64,000 nucleotides of DNA from Salarchaeum sp. JOR-1 (GTDB lineage: Archaea > Halobacteriota > Halobacteria > Halobacteriales > Halobacteriaceae), in the NCBI RefSeq assembly GCF_007833275.1, contig NZ_CP042241.1, positions 1,922,001 to 1,986,000 on the forward strand. The letters are read 5' to 3'. The translations under genes were made by a program, and so were the position numbers. The notes below the pieces were generated by a model. That model made no database searches. It was not told where the DNA came from and worked only from the letters and a program-made list of their open reading frames with translations. This document shows, one piece after another, positions 9,432 through 16,674 of the stretch; position 1 is the stretch's first letter; each line of letters begins with the position of its first letter.

Positions 9432-10057
9432 CAACGGACGTAGAAATATACGACGCACGCATCGAACTCATCGACTACTGCATCGACGCGCTCTGGGATA
9501 CGCCGGACGAGTCGTTCCTCGAAACCATCGTCGCGGGCGAGATAGGACTGCCCGAGGACTCGGTGAACGACCGCCTCGACGCGGGCTTCGAACACCTCCG
9601 AGCGTTCCGGGAGCAGAACGCGGACGCGGACGTGGACTCGCTCCACGACCGTCTCAACCGCGAGTACACGAGCCTGTTCGTCGGTCCGCGGCCACCTATC
9701 CAGCCCCACGAGACGTACTTCCGTGAGGACACGGAGTTCATCGGCCAGGGGCTCGCGGAGGTCGAAGCGAGTTATAGCGCCGCCGGCTGGACGCCCCCTG
9801 AAGACTACGGGGAGGAGAACGATCACGCTGCCGTCGAACTCGCGTTTCTCCGCTATCTCGTCGCCCGGCAGCGCGCCGGCGTCGAGGAAGCGTTCGGCTA
9901 CGAGCGCGTCTTTCTGGACGAACACCTCACCACGTGGGTCGGCGACTTCGCGGACGCAGTGACGGAGGAATCAGCGGAACCGTTCTACCTCGCCGCCGCG
10001 AACGTGTTCGCCGGACTCGTCGCGTTCGAGGACGAGATCGTCGCGCAGATGACCTAA
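9428..10057 (+). CDS. TorD/DmsD-family molybdoenzyme chaperone
   Basis: A 209-residue all-helical protein of the TorD/NarJ/DmsD family. These bind the Tat signal of a bis-MGD enzyme and hold it for cofactor insertion. The family pattern is visible in the middle: ...YTSLFVGPRPPIQPHETYFRE (about residues 80-100), matching the conserved LF..G.....P.E..Y core, followed by a helical half. Its ATG overlaps the stop of the upstream multi-cluster gene (ATGA), so both are co-translated. The obvious client is the Tat-exported formate dehydrogenase subunit encoded divergently. Confidence 0.85.
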   Translation: MTTDVEIYDARIELIDYCIDALWDTPDESFLETIVAGEIGLPEDSVNDRLDAGFEHLRAFREQNADADVDSLHDRLNREYTSLFVGPRPPIQPHETYFREDTEFIGQGLAEVEASYSAAGWTPPEDYGEENDHAAVELAFLRYLVARQRAGVEEAFGYERVFLDEHLTTWVGDFADAVTEESAEPFYLAAANVFAGLVAFEDEIVAQMT

Positions 10058-10201
10058 CTACTCGTCCGAGTCGCCGTCCTGGTCGGGGTCGACTTCGCCG
10101 TTGTTGATCTCCTGGGGCCCGACCTCGTGATCCCAGACCTCCTCTCCCTTGTACTGCATCATCATTCCGTCCGCGCGGAACCCGCCGTCATCGTGAGCCA
10201 T
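10058..10201 (-). CDS. 47-residue acidic small protein
   Basis: A short protein, MAHDDGGFRADG at its start, with a methionine-rich centre (MMMQYKGEEVWDHEV) and a very acidic end. Codon use and acidity match haloarchaeal coding sequence. It directly abuts the chaperone gene tail to tail and lies 41 bp after the 113-residue protein gene on the same strand, so it is probably the last gene of the AOR-like operon. No family recognised. Confidence 0.6.
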   Translation of the reverse strand: MAHDDGGFRADGMMMQYKGEEVWDHEVGPQEINNGEVDPDQDGDSDE

Positions 10202-10242
10202 GCGCGAACGAACGAACGCGGGCGTGATAAAACTTCACTCGA

Positions 10243-10584
10243 TCACTCGACGCCGGGGGCGTTCGGCGGGCGTTCCTCGTCGTCGTGCAGGAACACCCGC
10301 GCGTAGAGGTCGACGTGGATGCGGAGGATCTCCGCGACGCTCACGTCGTGTTCGTCCGCCTGCGCTTCCAGGAAGGACGCGACGTCCGGAACGGGCTCGT
10401 AGTGGACGGTCGTACCGTCGACCGTGAAGTCGACGTCGAACTCGTTCGCGAGCAAGTTCTCGATCTCGAGGAGCGCCTGTTCGACCTTCGATTCGAGCGC
10501 GTCCTCGGTGTCCATCATCCGCTGGTTCCCCCACTCTTCGGCGCCCTCGACGAGCCGGTCGGACGCCTCGAACGTGACCGTCAA
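10243..10584 (-). CDS. 113-residue conserved hypothetical, TTG start
   Basis: Unknown function. I place the start at the TTG at 10584, which overlaps the stop of the preceding zinc-ribbon gene as TTGA. The longer frame to 10620 would overlap that gene by 40 bp. The protein begins with TVTFEASDRL. It has a helical middle (MDTEDALESKVEQALLEIEN), a possible beta unit near residues 45-65 and an acidic tail. There are no cysteines and no membrane segment. It is made with the AOR-like operon, which suggests an accessory role. Confidence 0.65.
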   Translation of the reverse strand: MTVTFEASDRLVEGAEEWGNQRMMDTEDALESKVEQALLEIENLLANEFDVDFTVDGTTVHYEPVPDVASFLEAQADEHDVSVAEILRIHVDLYARVFLHDDEERPPNAPGVE

Positions 10585-10718
10585 AACGACACCCCCTGGC
10601 CCTCGAACGCGGGCTCCCACGACGTCGGTTCCTCACACACCGGACACTGCTGAGTGAACGGCGTGGTGCGGTTGACGACGCTCATCATCGCCTCACAGTC
10701 GACACATTCGACGTACAT
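10581..10718 (-). CDS. 45-residue zinc-ribbon protein
   Basis: A micro-protein with two knuckles, CVDC at residues 5-8 and CPVC at 25-28, the usual layout of haloarchaeal small zinc-finger proteins. The start ATG directly follows the TAG of the membrane protein gene, and the stop overlaps the next TTG start, so the whole string is tightly coupled. Zinc binding is inferred from the two CxxC pairs. A role in protein-protein or nucleic-acid binding is possible. Confidence 0.75.
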   Translation of the reverse strand: MYVECVDCEAMMSVVNRTTPFTQQCPVCEEPTSWEPAFEGQGVSF

Positions 10719-10988
10719 CTATTGTTCCGGCGGCCAGGTCTCGGGCGCGGGCGATTCGCTGCCGAGCTCGTCCGCCAGTGCGATCCCCATCCCGCCCACG
10801 ACCCCGAGCGCGAGAAGGCCAGTGAGGCCGGCGACGAGGTTCTGACCGAGGAACCCCTCCCCGACACCGGAGCCCGTGTGCATCGTCGTCGCGACCGTGA
10901 GGCCGGTGACGAAAATCCAGACGAGTGCCAGTCCGACGGCAGACGGAACGGTGACGCCGAGCTGGCTCACCGCGTTTCGAATACTCAT
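10719..10988 (-). CDS. 89-residue two-helix membrane protein
   Basis: Hydrophobic segments at about residues 14-36 and 48-70 are joined by a short glycine-rich loop; the tail is acidic and proline-rich (PAPETWPPEQ). The sequence begins MSIRNAVSQL. I do not recognise the family. It lies 30 bp after the acidic conserved protein and directly before the zinc-ribbon gene in the AOR-like operon. It may tether that system to the membrane; this is inference from context only. Confidence 0.7.
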   Translation of the reverse strand: MSIRNAVSQLGVTVPSAVGLALVWIFVTGLTVATTMHTGSGVGEGFLGQNLVAGLTGLLALGVVGGMGIALADELGSESPAPETWPPEQ

Positions 10989-11018
10989 ACGTCACCCTCT
11001 ACGCGGCAGCGCCAAAAG

Positions 11019-11708
11019 TCATTCCCCCGCCAGTTCCCAGTCGGCCTGTTCGGCCGCGTGCTCGAGCGGAACGAACTCCCAGTCCGCCGCCGCGGCGATG
11101 GACTCGTCGTCCGTGGATTCGAGACCGACGACCGCCATCCGGTCGGCGTAAAACATCGAGGACGGGCCGATGTCGGCGAGACGCTCACCGGGGCCGTCGC
11201 CGGAGCCGTTGAAGAAGTCGATATCGAGGCCCGTCTCCCGGAGGAACGAGTTGATTTCGTGCGCGTCGACGTGGCCGACGATACCGATCCAGTCCGCCCA
11301 CTCGTTCGCCTCCGCGAGCGCGGCTCGGACATCCGCGAGGCGCTGGACGGCGTCGAACGTGAACGCGAACGTGAGGTCGTCCGCGCCGCCGCCGTGGGGT
11401 CCAGACGCCTGCGGCGCTTCGGGTTCCTGCTCGCCGCCGGTGCCGCCGCTCCCGGCGCCACCTGATTCGACGGGAATGCCGACGGGTTTGTCCTTGTTCT
11501 CGTGCGGGACGTGCGGGATGCGGTCTGCGTTCGTCTCGCTCGACGGACTGCCGACGCCGGCGTCCGTCGCAGCGCCGCCGTCGATCGACGCCGCGTCTTC
11601 GGGCGAGGCGTCGGAGTCCCCGCGACCCCAGAACCACTCGCCGTCGTCCGCGTCCTGTTCGTCCTGCGTGTCGGTCTCGATGTCGTCGAGGTCGATTCGT
11701 TCCGTCAT
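11019..11708 (-). CDS. Conserved haloarchaeal acidic protein (DUF7124-like)
   Basis: A 229-residue protein in two parts. Residues 1-100 are an acidic, Gly/Ser-rich, probably disordered arm. Residues 105-229 are a folded part with FAFTFDAVQRLADV, a WIGIVGHVDAHEINSFL stretch and ADWEFVPLEHAAEQADW at the end. I associate this pattern with a haloarchaea-restricted family (DUF7124), from memory. Its ATG overlaps the stop of the AOR-like gene (ATGA 11705-11708), so the two are co-translated and may form a complex. No catalytic motif is seen. Confidence 0.75.
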   Translation of the reverse strand: MTERIDLDDIETDTQDEQDADDGEWFWGRGDSDASPEDAASIDGGAATDAGVGSPSSETNADRIPHVPHENKDKPVGIPVESGGAGSGGTGGEQEPEAPQASGPHGGGADDLTFAFTFDAVQRLADVRAALAEANEWADWIGIVGHVDAHEINSFLRETGLDIDFFNGSGDGPGERLADIGPSSMFYADRMAVVGLESTDDESIAAAADWEFVPLEHAAEQADWELAGE

Positions 11709-13429
11709 AGGTCAGTGAGTCCGAGTCGGTCGCGCGTCGCCGGCGTTGGCCGTCCGTGGTCGTCCCAGCCCCGGCGGTCGTAGTACGTTTCGAGGAGCGA
11801 TTCGAAGCGGTCAGCGTCGACGGACGCGCCCGCCGCCGGCCCGTCGGGGAGCGGCGTTGTGAGCACCGCGGGCAGCGAGTCGTCCGCCCGGTCGAACCCC
11901 TCGCGGACGTTGAACAGGCGGACGAGGTTCCAGACGCGCTCACCCAGCAGCCGGAGGTCGGCAGGGGTCGCGTCGACGCCGACCGCGGCGAGCAGTGAGG
12001 CGCCGACGTCGTCGAACGCCTCGCCGACGAAGTCGTCGAGTCCGAGGCTCCAGAGCGCCGACCGGCGGTTCTGTTCCTCGATGACGGCGTCCACGCGCTG
12101 GTCGTCCGTCCAGTCGCCCGCGACGGCGGACTGTTCGATGGGGCGGGCGCGTCGGTGGCAGGCACCACGGTCGCTGGTCGCGTACGCGAGCGCCATCGCG
12201 GGGGCTGCCCGGGGGTCGTAGGCGGGGAGTTCCATCGCCTTCACCGTCGGCACGTGCTCGGCCGCGCCCAGTTCTTCGGCGGCCGCGGCGACGCCGTCCG
12301 CGAGCGCGTCTCCGAGCGCGGTCTCCCGACCGGCGACCTCCCGAATCAGGGCGCGCGCGGCGTCCGCGTCACCGAAGTCGACGTCGCGGTCGACGTGACC
12401 GTCGGCGCTCGCGCGAGCCGCGAACGCCACCGCGTTCCCCGCGGTGATGACGTCCACCCCGAGCCGGTCGCAGAGCGCTCCGAGCGCCGCCACCGCGTCG
12501 AAGTCGTCGATGCCCAGTCCCGCGCCGAGGGAGATCGGTGTCGACCCGCGCGGCACCGTCTCGCCTTCCGCGCTCTCCACGCGGAACCCGCCCGGTCGGG
12601 CGCCGTCGCGTTCGCGTTCCACGGCGGCGTCGCGCGCCGCCTCGATACCGATGTCGTCGGCGCCGGCGAACGTCCCCTCCTGCCAGCCCCGAGTGGGGAG
12701 CGCGCCGATCTCGTTCGCGAAGTCGACGGTCTCCAGAGTCTCGCTCGCGGCCTGCCAGCGGCCGACGTCTGACTCCGCGAACGCGTCGTCAACCAGGGCG
12801 GAGCGGTCGGGCGCGTCCGGAGCGGGGTCGCGCGCGACGACCGCTTTGAGGTTCTTCGACCCCATCACGGCGCCCGCGCCGCCGCGGCCCGCGTGGTGGT
12901 CGCCGCCGTCGGACGCGATAGTCGCGTACGCCACCTCGTTCTCGCCCGCCGGGCCGACGCACGCCACCGCGGCGTCCGGGTACGCGTCCGCGGCTTCGAC
13001 GGCGTCCGCTCCCGCGAGGGCTGTCGCGGGTTCGAGGCGGGCGTCGCCGTTCTCGACGACGAGCGCGGTCGGCTCGCTCGCGCGGCCGGTGACGACGACG
13101 ACGAGGTGGTCGCCGAGCGAGCCGGCGAGCCGCTGCGGGAACGTGCCGCCCGCGTACGAGTCGAGAAACGTCCCGGTCAGGGGGGATTTCGTCACGGCCG
13201 CGTACCGGCCGTCGGCCGTCACGGCGGACAGCGGACCGAGCGCGAACACGAGCGCGTTCTCCGGGCCGAGCGCGTCGGCGTTCCGCGGGACGTTCGCGTG
13301 GAGGTATCGCGCGCCGAGACCCTTCCCGCCCCGGTAGGCGTCGAGCCAGTCGTCCGGGATGGGTTCGCTTTCGATGCGGCGCTCGTCGAGTGCTACGCGG
13401 AGTGCGCGGGTCGGTGGCGTCCACGCCAT
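11705..13429 (-). CDS. Aldehyde:ferredoxin oxidoreductase-like protein lacking the [4Fe-4S] cysteines
   Basis: A 574-residue member of the AOR family (tungstopterin enzymes oxidising aldehydes to acids with ferredoxin). Family landmarks are present: GPAGEN near 160, GRGGAGAVMGSKNLKA at 181-196, DRLGVD at 321-326 (the first pterin-binding DxxGxD) and YDPRAAP and RGACHRRA at 404-428. However, the CxxCxxxC that should lie about residues 265-285 is absent: there is no cysteine between C157 and C320. The fourth ligand, normally in DxxGLC, is replaced (SLGLDDF, D465). So it can hardly hold the usual cluster and may use another electron route or be non-catalytic. It heads a six-gene operon of small proteins. 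Confidence 0.85.
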   Translation of the reverse strand: MAWTPPTRALRVALDERRIESEPIPDDWLDAYRGGKGLGARYLHANVPRNADALGPENALVFALGPLSAVTADGRYAAVTKSPLTGTFLDSYAGGTFPQRLAGSLGDHLVVVVTGRASEPTALVVENGDARLEPATALAGADAVEAADAYPDAAVACVGPAGENEVAYATIASDGGDHHAGRGGAGAVMGSKNLKAVVARDPAPDAPDRSALVDDAFAESDVGRWQAASETLETVDFANEIGALPTRGWQEGTFAGADDIGIEAARDAAVERERDGARPGGFRVESAEGETVPRGSTPISLGAGLGIDDFDAVAALGALCDRLGVDVITAGNAVAFAARASADGHVDRDVDFGDADAARALIREVAGRETALGDALADGVAAAAEELGAAEHVPTVKAMELPAYDPRAAPAMALAYATSDRGACHRRARPIEQSAVAGDWTDDQRVDAVIEEQNRRSALWSLGLDDFVGEAFDDVGASLLAAVGVDATPADLRLLGERVWNLVRLFNVREGFDRADDSLPAVLTTPLPDGPAAGASVDADRFESLLETYYDRRGWDDHGRPTPATRDRLGLTDL

Positions 13430-13505
13430 TCAGTTCTCGTAGCCGGGGGACGAGGGTAAGCGTTGCGTCGGAGCCCTCTTGTGGCTCGCTCCCGGTTCGG
13501 CGAGT

Positions 13506-14120
13506 ATGCAGAGCGCCGTCATTGTCGCGGGCGGGCGGTCGACGCGGTTCGGGGACGCCGACAAGGCCGTCGCGGACCTCGCGGGCACGCCGATGGTTCG
13601 CCGGGTCGCCGACCGACTCACCGGCGTCGTCGACGAGCTCGTGGTGAACTGTCGCGCGGATCAGCGGGACGCCATCGCGGACGCGCTCGACGGCTACGAG
13701 CGACCGGTCGCGTTCGCGCTCGACCCGGCGGAGGACGAGGGGCCGATGGCGGGCATCCGAACCGGCCTCCGCGGCGCGAACGGCGAGTACGCGGCCGTCG
13801 TCGCCTGCGACATGCCGTTCGTCGACCCGGCGTTCGTCGCGTACCTCTTCGAGCGTGCCGCGGGGGCGGATGCCGCTGTGCCCCGGGTCGGCGACGGCTG
13901 GTTCCAGACGACGCAGGCGGTGTACCGTGCGGATGCGATGGCGGCGGCCTGCGAGGACGCGCTCGACGCGGGCGAGCGGAAGATACTCGAACCGCTGTTC
14001 ACGCTCGACTACGAGGTCGTCACGGAACGCGAGGTCGAAGAACACGCGGCGAACGGGACGGGGACGTTCGAGAACTTGAACACTCGCGCGGAGCTCGAGG
14101 ACGCACAGGACGCCTTCTAG
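13506..14120 (+). CDS. mobA: Molybdenum cofactor guanylyltransferase MobA
   Basis: A 204-residue nucleotidyltransferase that attaches GMP to molybdopterin, making the MGD cofactor required by formate dehydrogenase. I start it at ATG 13506 (MQSAVIVAGG) because the glycine-rich loop should begin within the first ten residues; the track's earlier start adds unsupported sequence. Motifs are GGRSTRFGDADKA (residues 9-21), the GPMAGIRTGL segment and the metal-binding CDMPFV. It is divergent from the AOR-like gene by about 75 bp and convergent with yqeC (4-bp tail overlap). Confidence 0.92.
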   Translation: MQSAVIVAGGRSTRFGDADKAVADLAGTPMVRRVADRLTGVVDELVVNCRADQRDAIADALDGYERPVAFALDPAEDEGPMAGIRTGLRGANGEYAAVVACDMPFVDPAFVAYLFERAAGADAAVPRVGDGWFQTTQAVYRADAMAAACEDALDAGERKILEPLFTLDYEVVTEREVEEHAANGTGTFENLNTRAELEDAQDAF

Positions 14121-14836
14121 ACCACGTCCACCAGCGGGTCGTCGCGGACGTGACTGGTGAGCGCGACGCGCTCGACGGCGGCTCGGTCGTGGAGTTCGCC
14201 CGCGATGGAGCGCGCGACCGCGAGGGACGCGTCGTCGTCGACCTTGTTCAGGACGGGGACGACGGTCGCGTCCGCGGGTACGTCTTTCAGGCCGCCGTCG
14301 GGGTGCGCGAGTACGCGGGCGACGTGTTCCGGTTCGATAGTGTCGCCGACGGCGAGGTCGGTGAGCGCGGCGACGCGTTCGGGGCGGTGGACGAGCGCGT
14401 CGTCGAGTGGTTCCCCGACGGCTTGAACGGACGCGACGGGGAGGACGGTGTCGGCGTTCGACGGGATCTGTGGCTCCTTCGCCGCGGGAGCCTTGAAGTC
14501 GCGCATCCGCGCGCCGTCCGCCTTCACCAGGACGGCGTCGACGTCGCACTCGCGGAGATCCGCGACGGTTTCGGTGTCGAATCCGCGGTAGCGGTCGGCG
14601 CGTTCCTGGGCGCGCACGACGCCGACGGGAAAGTCCGTGGCGGCGTCGACGACGCGACGGGGGTCGTCGGCGACGTGGACGGCGGTGACGTGCTCGGCGA
14701 ACGGGGGGATGCGGACGGTGGCGGTGACGACCGCCCGGTCGAGCCGGTCGGCGAGCGCGTACAGTGTGGTCTTCTTCCCGCCGGCGCCGACCACGGCGAC
14801 GAGGCCGCGCGCGGCGAGCGCGTCGCTGAGTTCCAT
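14117..14836 (-). CDS. yqeC: YqeC-like selenium/molybdenum cofactor protein
   Basis: A 239-residue P-loop protein. VVGAGGKKTTLYALA (residues 14-28) matches the YqeC glycine-rich loop, and VLVKADGARMRDFKAP (about 100-116) is the characteristic EaDGs..r.lKaP block, here with V-K in place of V-E. In bacteria YqeC is a marker of selenium-dependent molybdenum hydroxylases, which use a labile non-selenocysteine selenium cofactor. Adjacent mobA supports a molybdoenzyme role. No SelD or hydroxylase is in the window. Function in archaea is inferred. Confidence 0.8.
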   Translation of the reverse strand: MELSDALAARGLVAVVGAGGKKTTLYALADRLDRAVVTATVRIPPFAEHVTAVHVADDPRRVVDAATDFPVGVVRAQERADRYRGFDTETVADLRECDVDAVLVKADGARMRDFKAPAAKEPQIPSNADTVLPVASVQAVGEPLDDALVHRPERVAALTDLAVGDTIEPEHVARVLAHPDGGLKDVPADATVVPVLNKVDDDASLAVARSIAGELHDRAAVERVALTSHVRDDPLVDVV

Positions 14837-14872
14837 ACGGGCGTTCGTGGCGCGACAGGGGTAAGCGTAGCG

Positions 14873-15124
14873 CTACTCCGGGAAGCCGCCCGGTCGCACT
14901 GCGCGCTTTCCGGCGTCGGTCGCGCGGAAGACGACTTCGCCCGTGACGGCTTCGAGGAGGCCGCGGTCGGCGAGGACGGCGCAGCGCCGCTCGACGTAGG
15001 GTGTGTGCGCGCCGACCCGGTTGGCGATGATGGCGGCGTACTCCACGCGGTCGTCCGCGAGGAACTCGAGTATCGCCGCGTCCACGGGTCGGAGCGCTGG
15101 ACTGCCGCTACGCGCGTCGCTCAT
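14873..15124 (-). CDS. Small winged-helix regulator (PhiH1-repressor-like)
   Basis: An 83-residue single-domain winged helix. The layout is LRPVDAAILEFLADDRVEYAA, IIANRVGAHTPYVERRCAVLADRGLLEAV and FRATDAGKRAV, that is HTH, recognition helix, then wing. This is typical of the many haloarchaeal small wHTH proteins related to the phage PhiH1 repressor. A tandem 7-bp repeat lies between its TATA box and its start codon, so it may control itself. Targets are unknown; the neighbouring cofactor and AOR-like genes are candidates. Confidence 0.82.
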   Translation of the reverse strand: MSDARSGSPALRPVDAAILEFLADDRVEYAAIIANRVGAHTPYVERRCAVLADRGLLEAVTGEVVFRATDAGKRAVRPGGFPE

Positions 15125-15129
15125 ACACC

Positions 15130-15143
15130 GTATTGTGTATTGT
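15130..15143 (-). promoter_or_regulatory. Candidate autoregulatory operator (tandem 7-bp repeat)
   Basis: GTATTGT is repeated head to tail at 15130-15136 and 15137-15143. It lies between the TATA element CCATATAA (15146-15153) and the ATG at 15124, so it overlaps the expected transcription start. A bound protein there would block initiation. The binding protein is inferred to be the winged-helix product itself. Confidence 0.45.
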
Positions 15144-15145
15144 TA

Positions 15146-15153
15146 CCATATAA
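15146..15153 (-). promoter_or_regulatory. TATA box of the winged-helix regulator gene
   Basis: Reads TTATATGG towards the gene and is centred about 26 bp before its ATG, which implies a leaderless transcript. The rest of the 15154-15372 gap holds GC-rich DNA with no gene that I can support; a weak ACTAAATG at about 15344 may serve the downstream oxidoreductase. Confidence 0.55.
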
Positions 15154-15372
15154 CACTACCGGGCGGGTCTACGTTGGACGCCCCCACAGTCGAGCGAGAC
15201 GAGACCGACCACGGCCACGGAACCCGGCGTACTCGCCACGGGGACGCCGGACGCCTGGCGGACGGGCCGGCGGAACCGACGCCGAACCCGCAACCGCCGC
15301 CGGCCGCGTCAGACCGACGGCCGGTTCGAGAGCACCACACACGACTAAATGCCAGCCGGGAGAGGCGTTCGT

Positions 15373-16374
15373 ATGGCCGAGACCAACCGCCAGTGGATCC
15401 TCGCACAGCGACCGAGCGGTGAACCGACCCACGACGACTTCGAACTCCGGGAGACCGAAAAACCGAGCCCGGACGCGAACGAGGTGCTCGTCGACCTCTC
15501 CTACATGTCGGTCGACCCATACATGCGCGGCCGGATGCGGGACGCCGAGTCCTACGCCGAACCCTGGGACGTCGGCGCCCCGATGGAGGCCGGCGCAGTC
15601 GGCACCGTCGAGGAGTCCAACCACCCCGACTTCACGGTCGGTGACACCGTCGTCGGCAACCTCCGCTGGGCGGACTACGTCGCCGTCGACGGCGCGGAAC
15701 TCTCCCACGTCCGCACCGGCGACGCCCCCGTCAGCACCGCGCTCGGCGTGCTCGGAATGCCCGGCCGCACCGCCTACTTCGGCCTCTACGACGTGGGCGA
15801 ACCCACGCCCGGCGACACCGTCGTCGTCTCCGGCGCGGCCGGCGCGGTCGGCTCCACGGTCGGCCAGCTCGCCAAACTCGCCGGCTGCGAAGTCATCGGA
15901 TACGCCGGGAGCGACGAGAAAGTCCAGTACCTCGAAGGCGAACTCGGCTACGACCGCGGCATCAACTACACGGACGAAGACGTCAGGGACGCCCTCCGCG
16001 ACGCCACCGACGGCGTCGACGTCTACTACGACAACGTCGGCGGCCCCATCACCGACGCCGTCATGGATCACCTCAACGTCGACGCGCGCGTCGTCGTCTG
16101 CGGCCAGATCGCGCACTACAACGACACCGAGCGCCCGACCGGCCCCCGCCACTTCGGAAACCTCATCCAGACCCGCGCCCGCGTCGAGGGCATCCTCGTC
16201 CGCGACTTCGCGCCGCGCTTCCAGCAGGCCACCGAGCGCCTCGCCGAGTGGGTCGCGTCCGGCGACCTCACCTACCGCGAAACCGTCACCGACGGCCTGG
16301 AGAACGCGCCCGACGCCTTCCTCGGCCTCTTCGAGGGCGAGAACATCGGCAAACAGCTCGTCAAACTCGACTGA
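15373..16374 (+). CDS. NADP-dependent oxidoreductase, zinc-independent MDR (CurA/leukotriene-reductase type)
   Basis: A 333-residue medium-chain reductase without the zinc-binding residues. It has the family's SVDPYMRGRM (about residues 48-57), and GDTVVVSGAAGAVGSTVGQLAK around 148-169, the nucleotide-binding AxxGxxG loop. VDVYYDNVGG (about 217-226) and the GRI/GQIAHYN region follow. Members reduce activated C=C bonds of enones with NADPH. I take ATG 15373 (MAETNRQW) rather than the ATG eight codons upstream, matching where homologues begin. Monocistronic by spacing. Confidence 0.9.
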   Translation: MAETNRQWILAQRPSGEPTHDDFELRETEKPSPDANEVLVDLSYMSVDPYMRGRMRDAESYAEPWDVGAPMEAGAVGTVEESNHPDFTVGDTVVGNLRWADYVAVDGAELSHVRTGDAPVSTALGVLGMPGRTAYFGLYDVGEPTPGDTVVVSGAAGAVGSTVGQLAKLAGCEVIGYAGSDEKVQYLEGELGYDRGINYTDEDVRDALRDATDGVDVYYDNVGGPITDAVMDHLNVDARVVVCGQIAHYNDTERPTGPRHFGNLIQTRARVEGILVRDFAPRFQQATERLAEWVASGDLTYRETVTDGLENAPDAFLGLFEGENIGKQLVKLD

Positions 16375-16411
16375 CGACAAGACGGAATAGGCCTCGGACA
16401 GACGATCCCGT

Positions 16412-16612
16412 ATGGTCTCCCGCGCGGGCATCGACACCTAGCCCGACTACCAGTTCGCACTCACCGCCCCCCTGATTCTCGCCGTCGCCGCGGGCCGCAT
16501 CCTCCTCGCTCTCCGCCGACACGTCCCGCTCACGACCGTCGAACTCGTCCTGTACGGCGGCCTCGTGCTCCTCGCCGGTAGTTTCGCCGCGCTCTGGTGG
16601 CTCGACAGATAG
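16412..16612 (+). pseudogene. Small two-helix membrane protein interrupted by in-frame TAG
   Basis: From ATG 16412 the frame reads nine codons (MVSRAGIDT), hits TAG at 16439-16441, then continues open for 56 codons to a TAG at 16610-16612. The downstream part begins PDYQFALTAP and has two clear hydrophobic helices (about residues 13-29 and 41-61) ending in WWLDR. No ATG, GTG or TTG exists in frame after the first TAG. The coding-like hydrophobic pattern suggests a nonsense-disrupted gene. Alternatively it is chance open sequence. Confidence 0.5.
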
Positions 16613-16674
16613 CACCGAAAAAATACCGCGTAAACCACCCCCGAACCACTCGTGTTCCCGGGTCGTTCCTCCCC

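Noticed and set aside
15175-15360. Gene in the gap before the oxidoreductase
   Set aside because: Open in several frames, but Pro/Arg-rich without a plausible start, motif or hydrophobic pattern; treated as intergenic.
13463-16390. Plus-strand 975-residue open frame
   Set aside because: It runs through mobA, antisense to yqeC and the wHTH gene, and out of frame through the oxidoreductase. High GC leaves many long shadow frames; composition is Arg/Ser/Thr-rich and motif-free.
16412-16612. Pyrrolysine decoding of the in-frame TAG
   Set aside because: Pyrrolysine is not expected in this lineage, TAG is used as an ordinary stop throughout, and no pyrrolysine genes are in the window.
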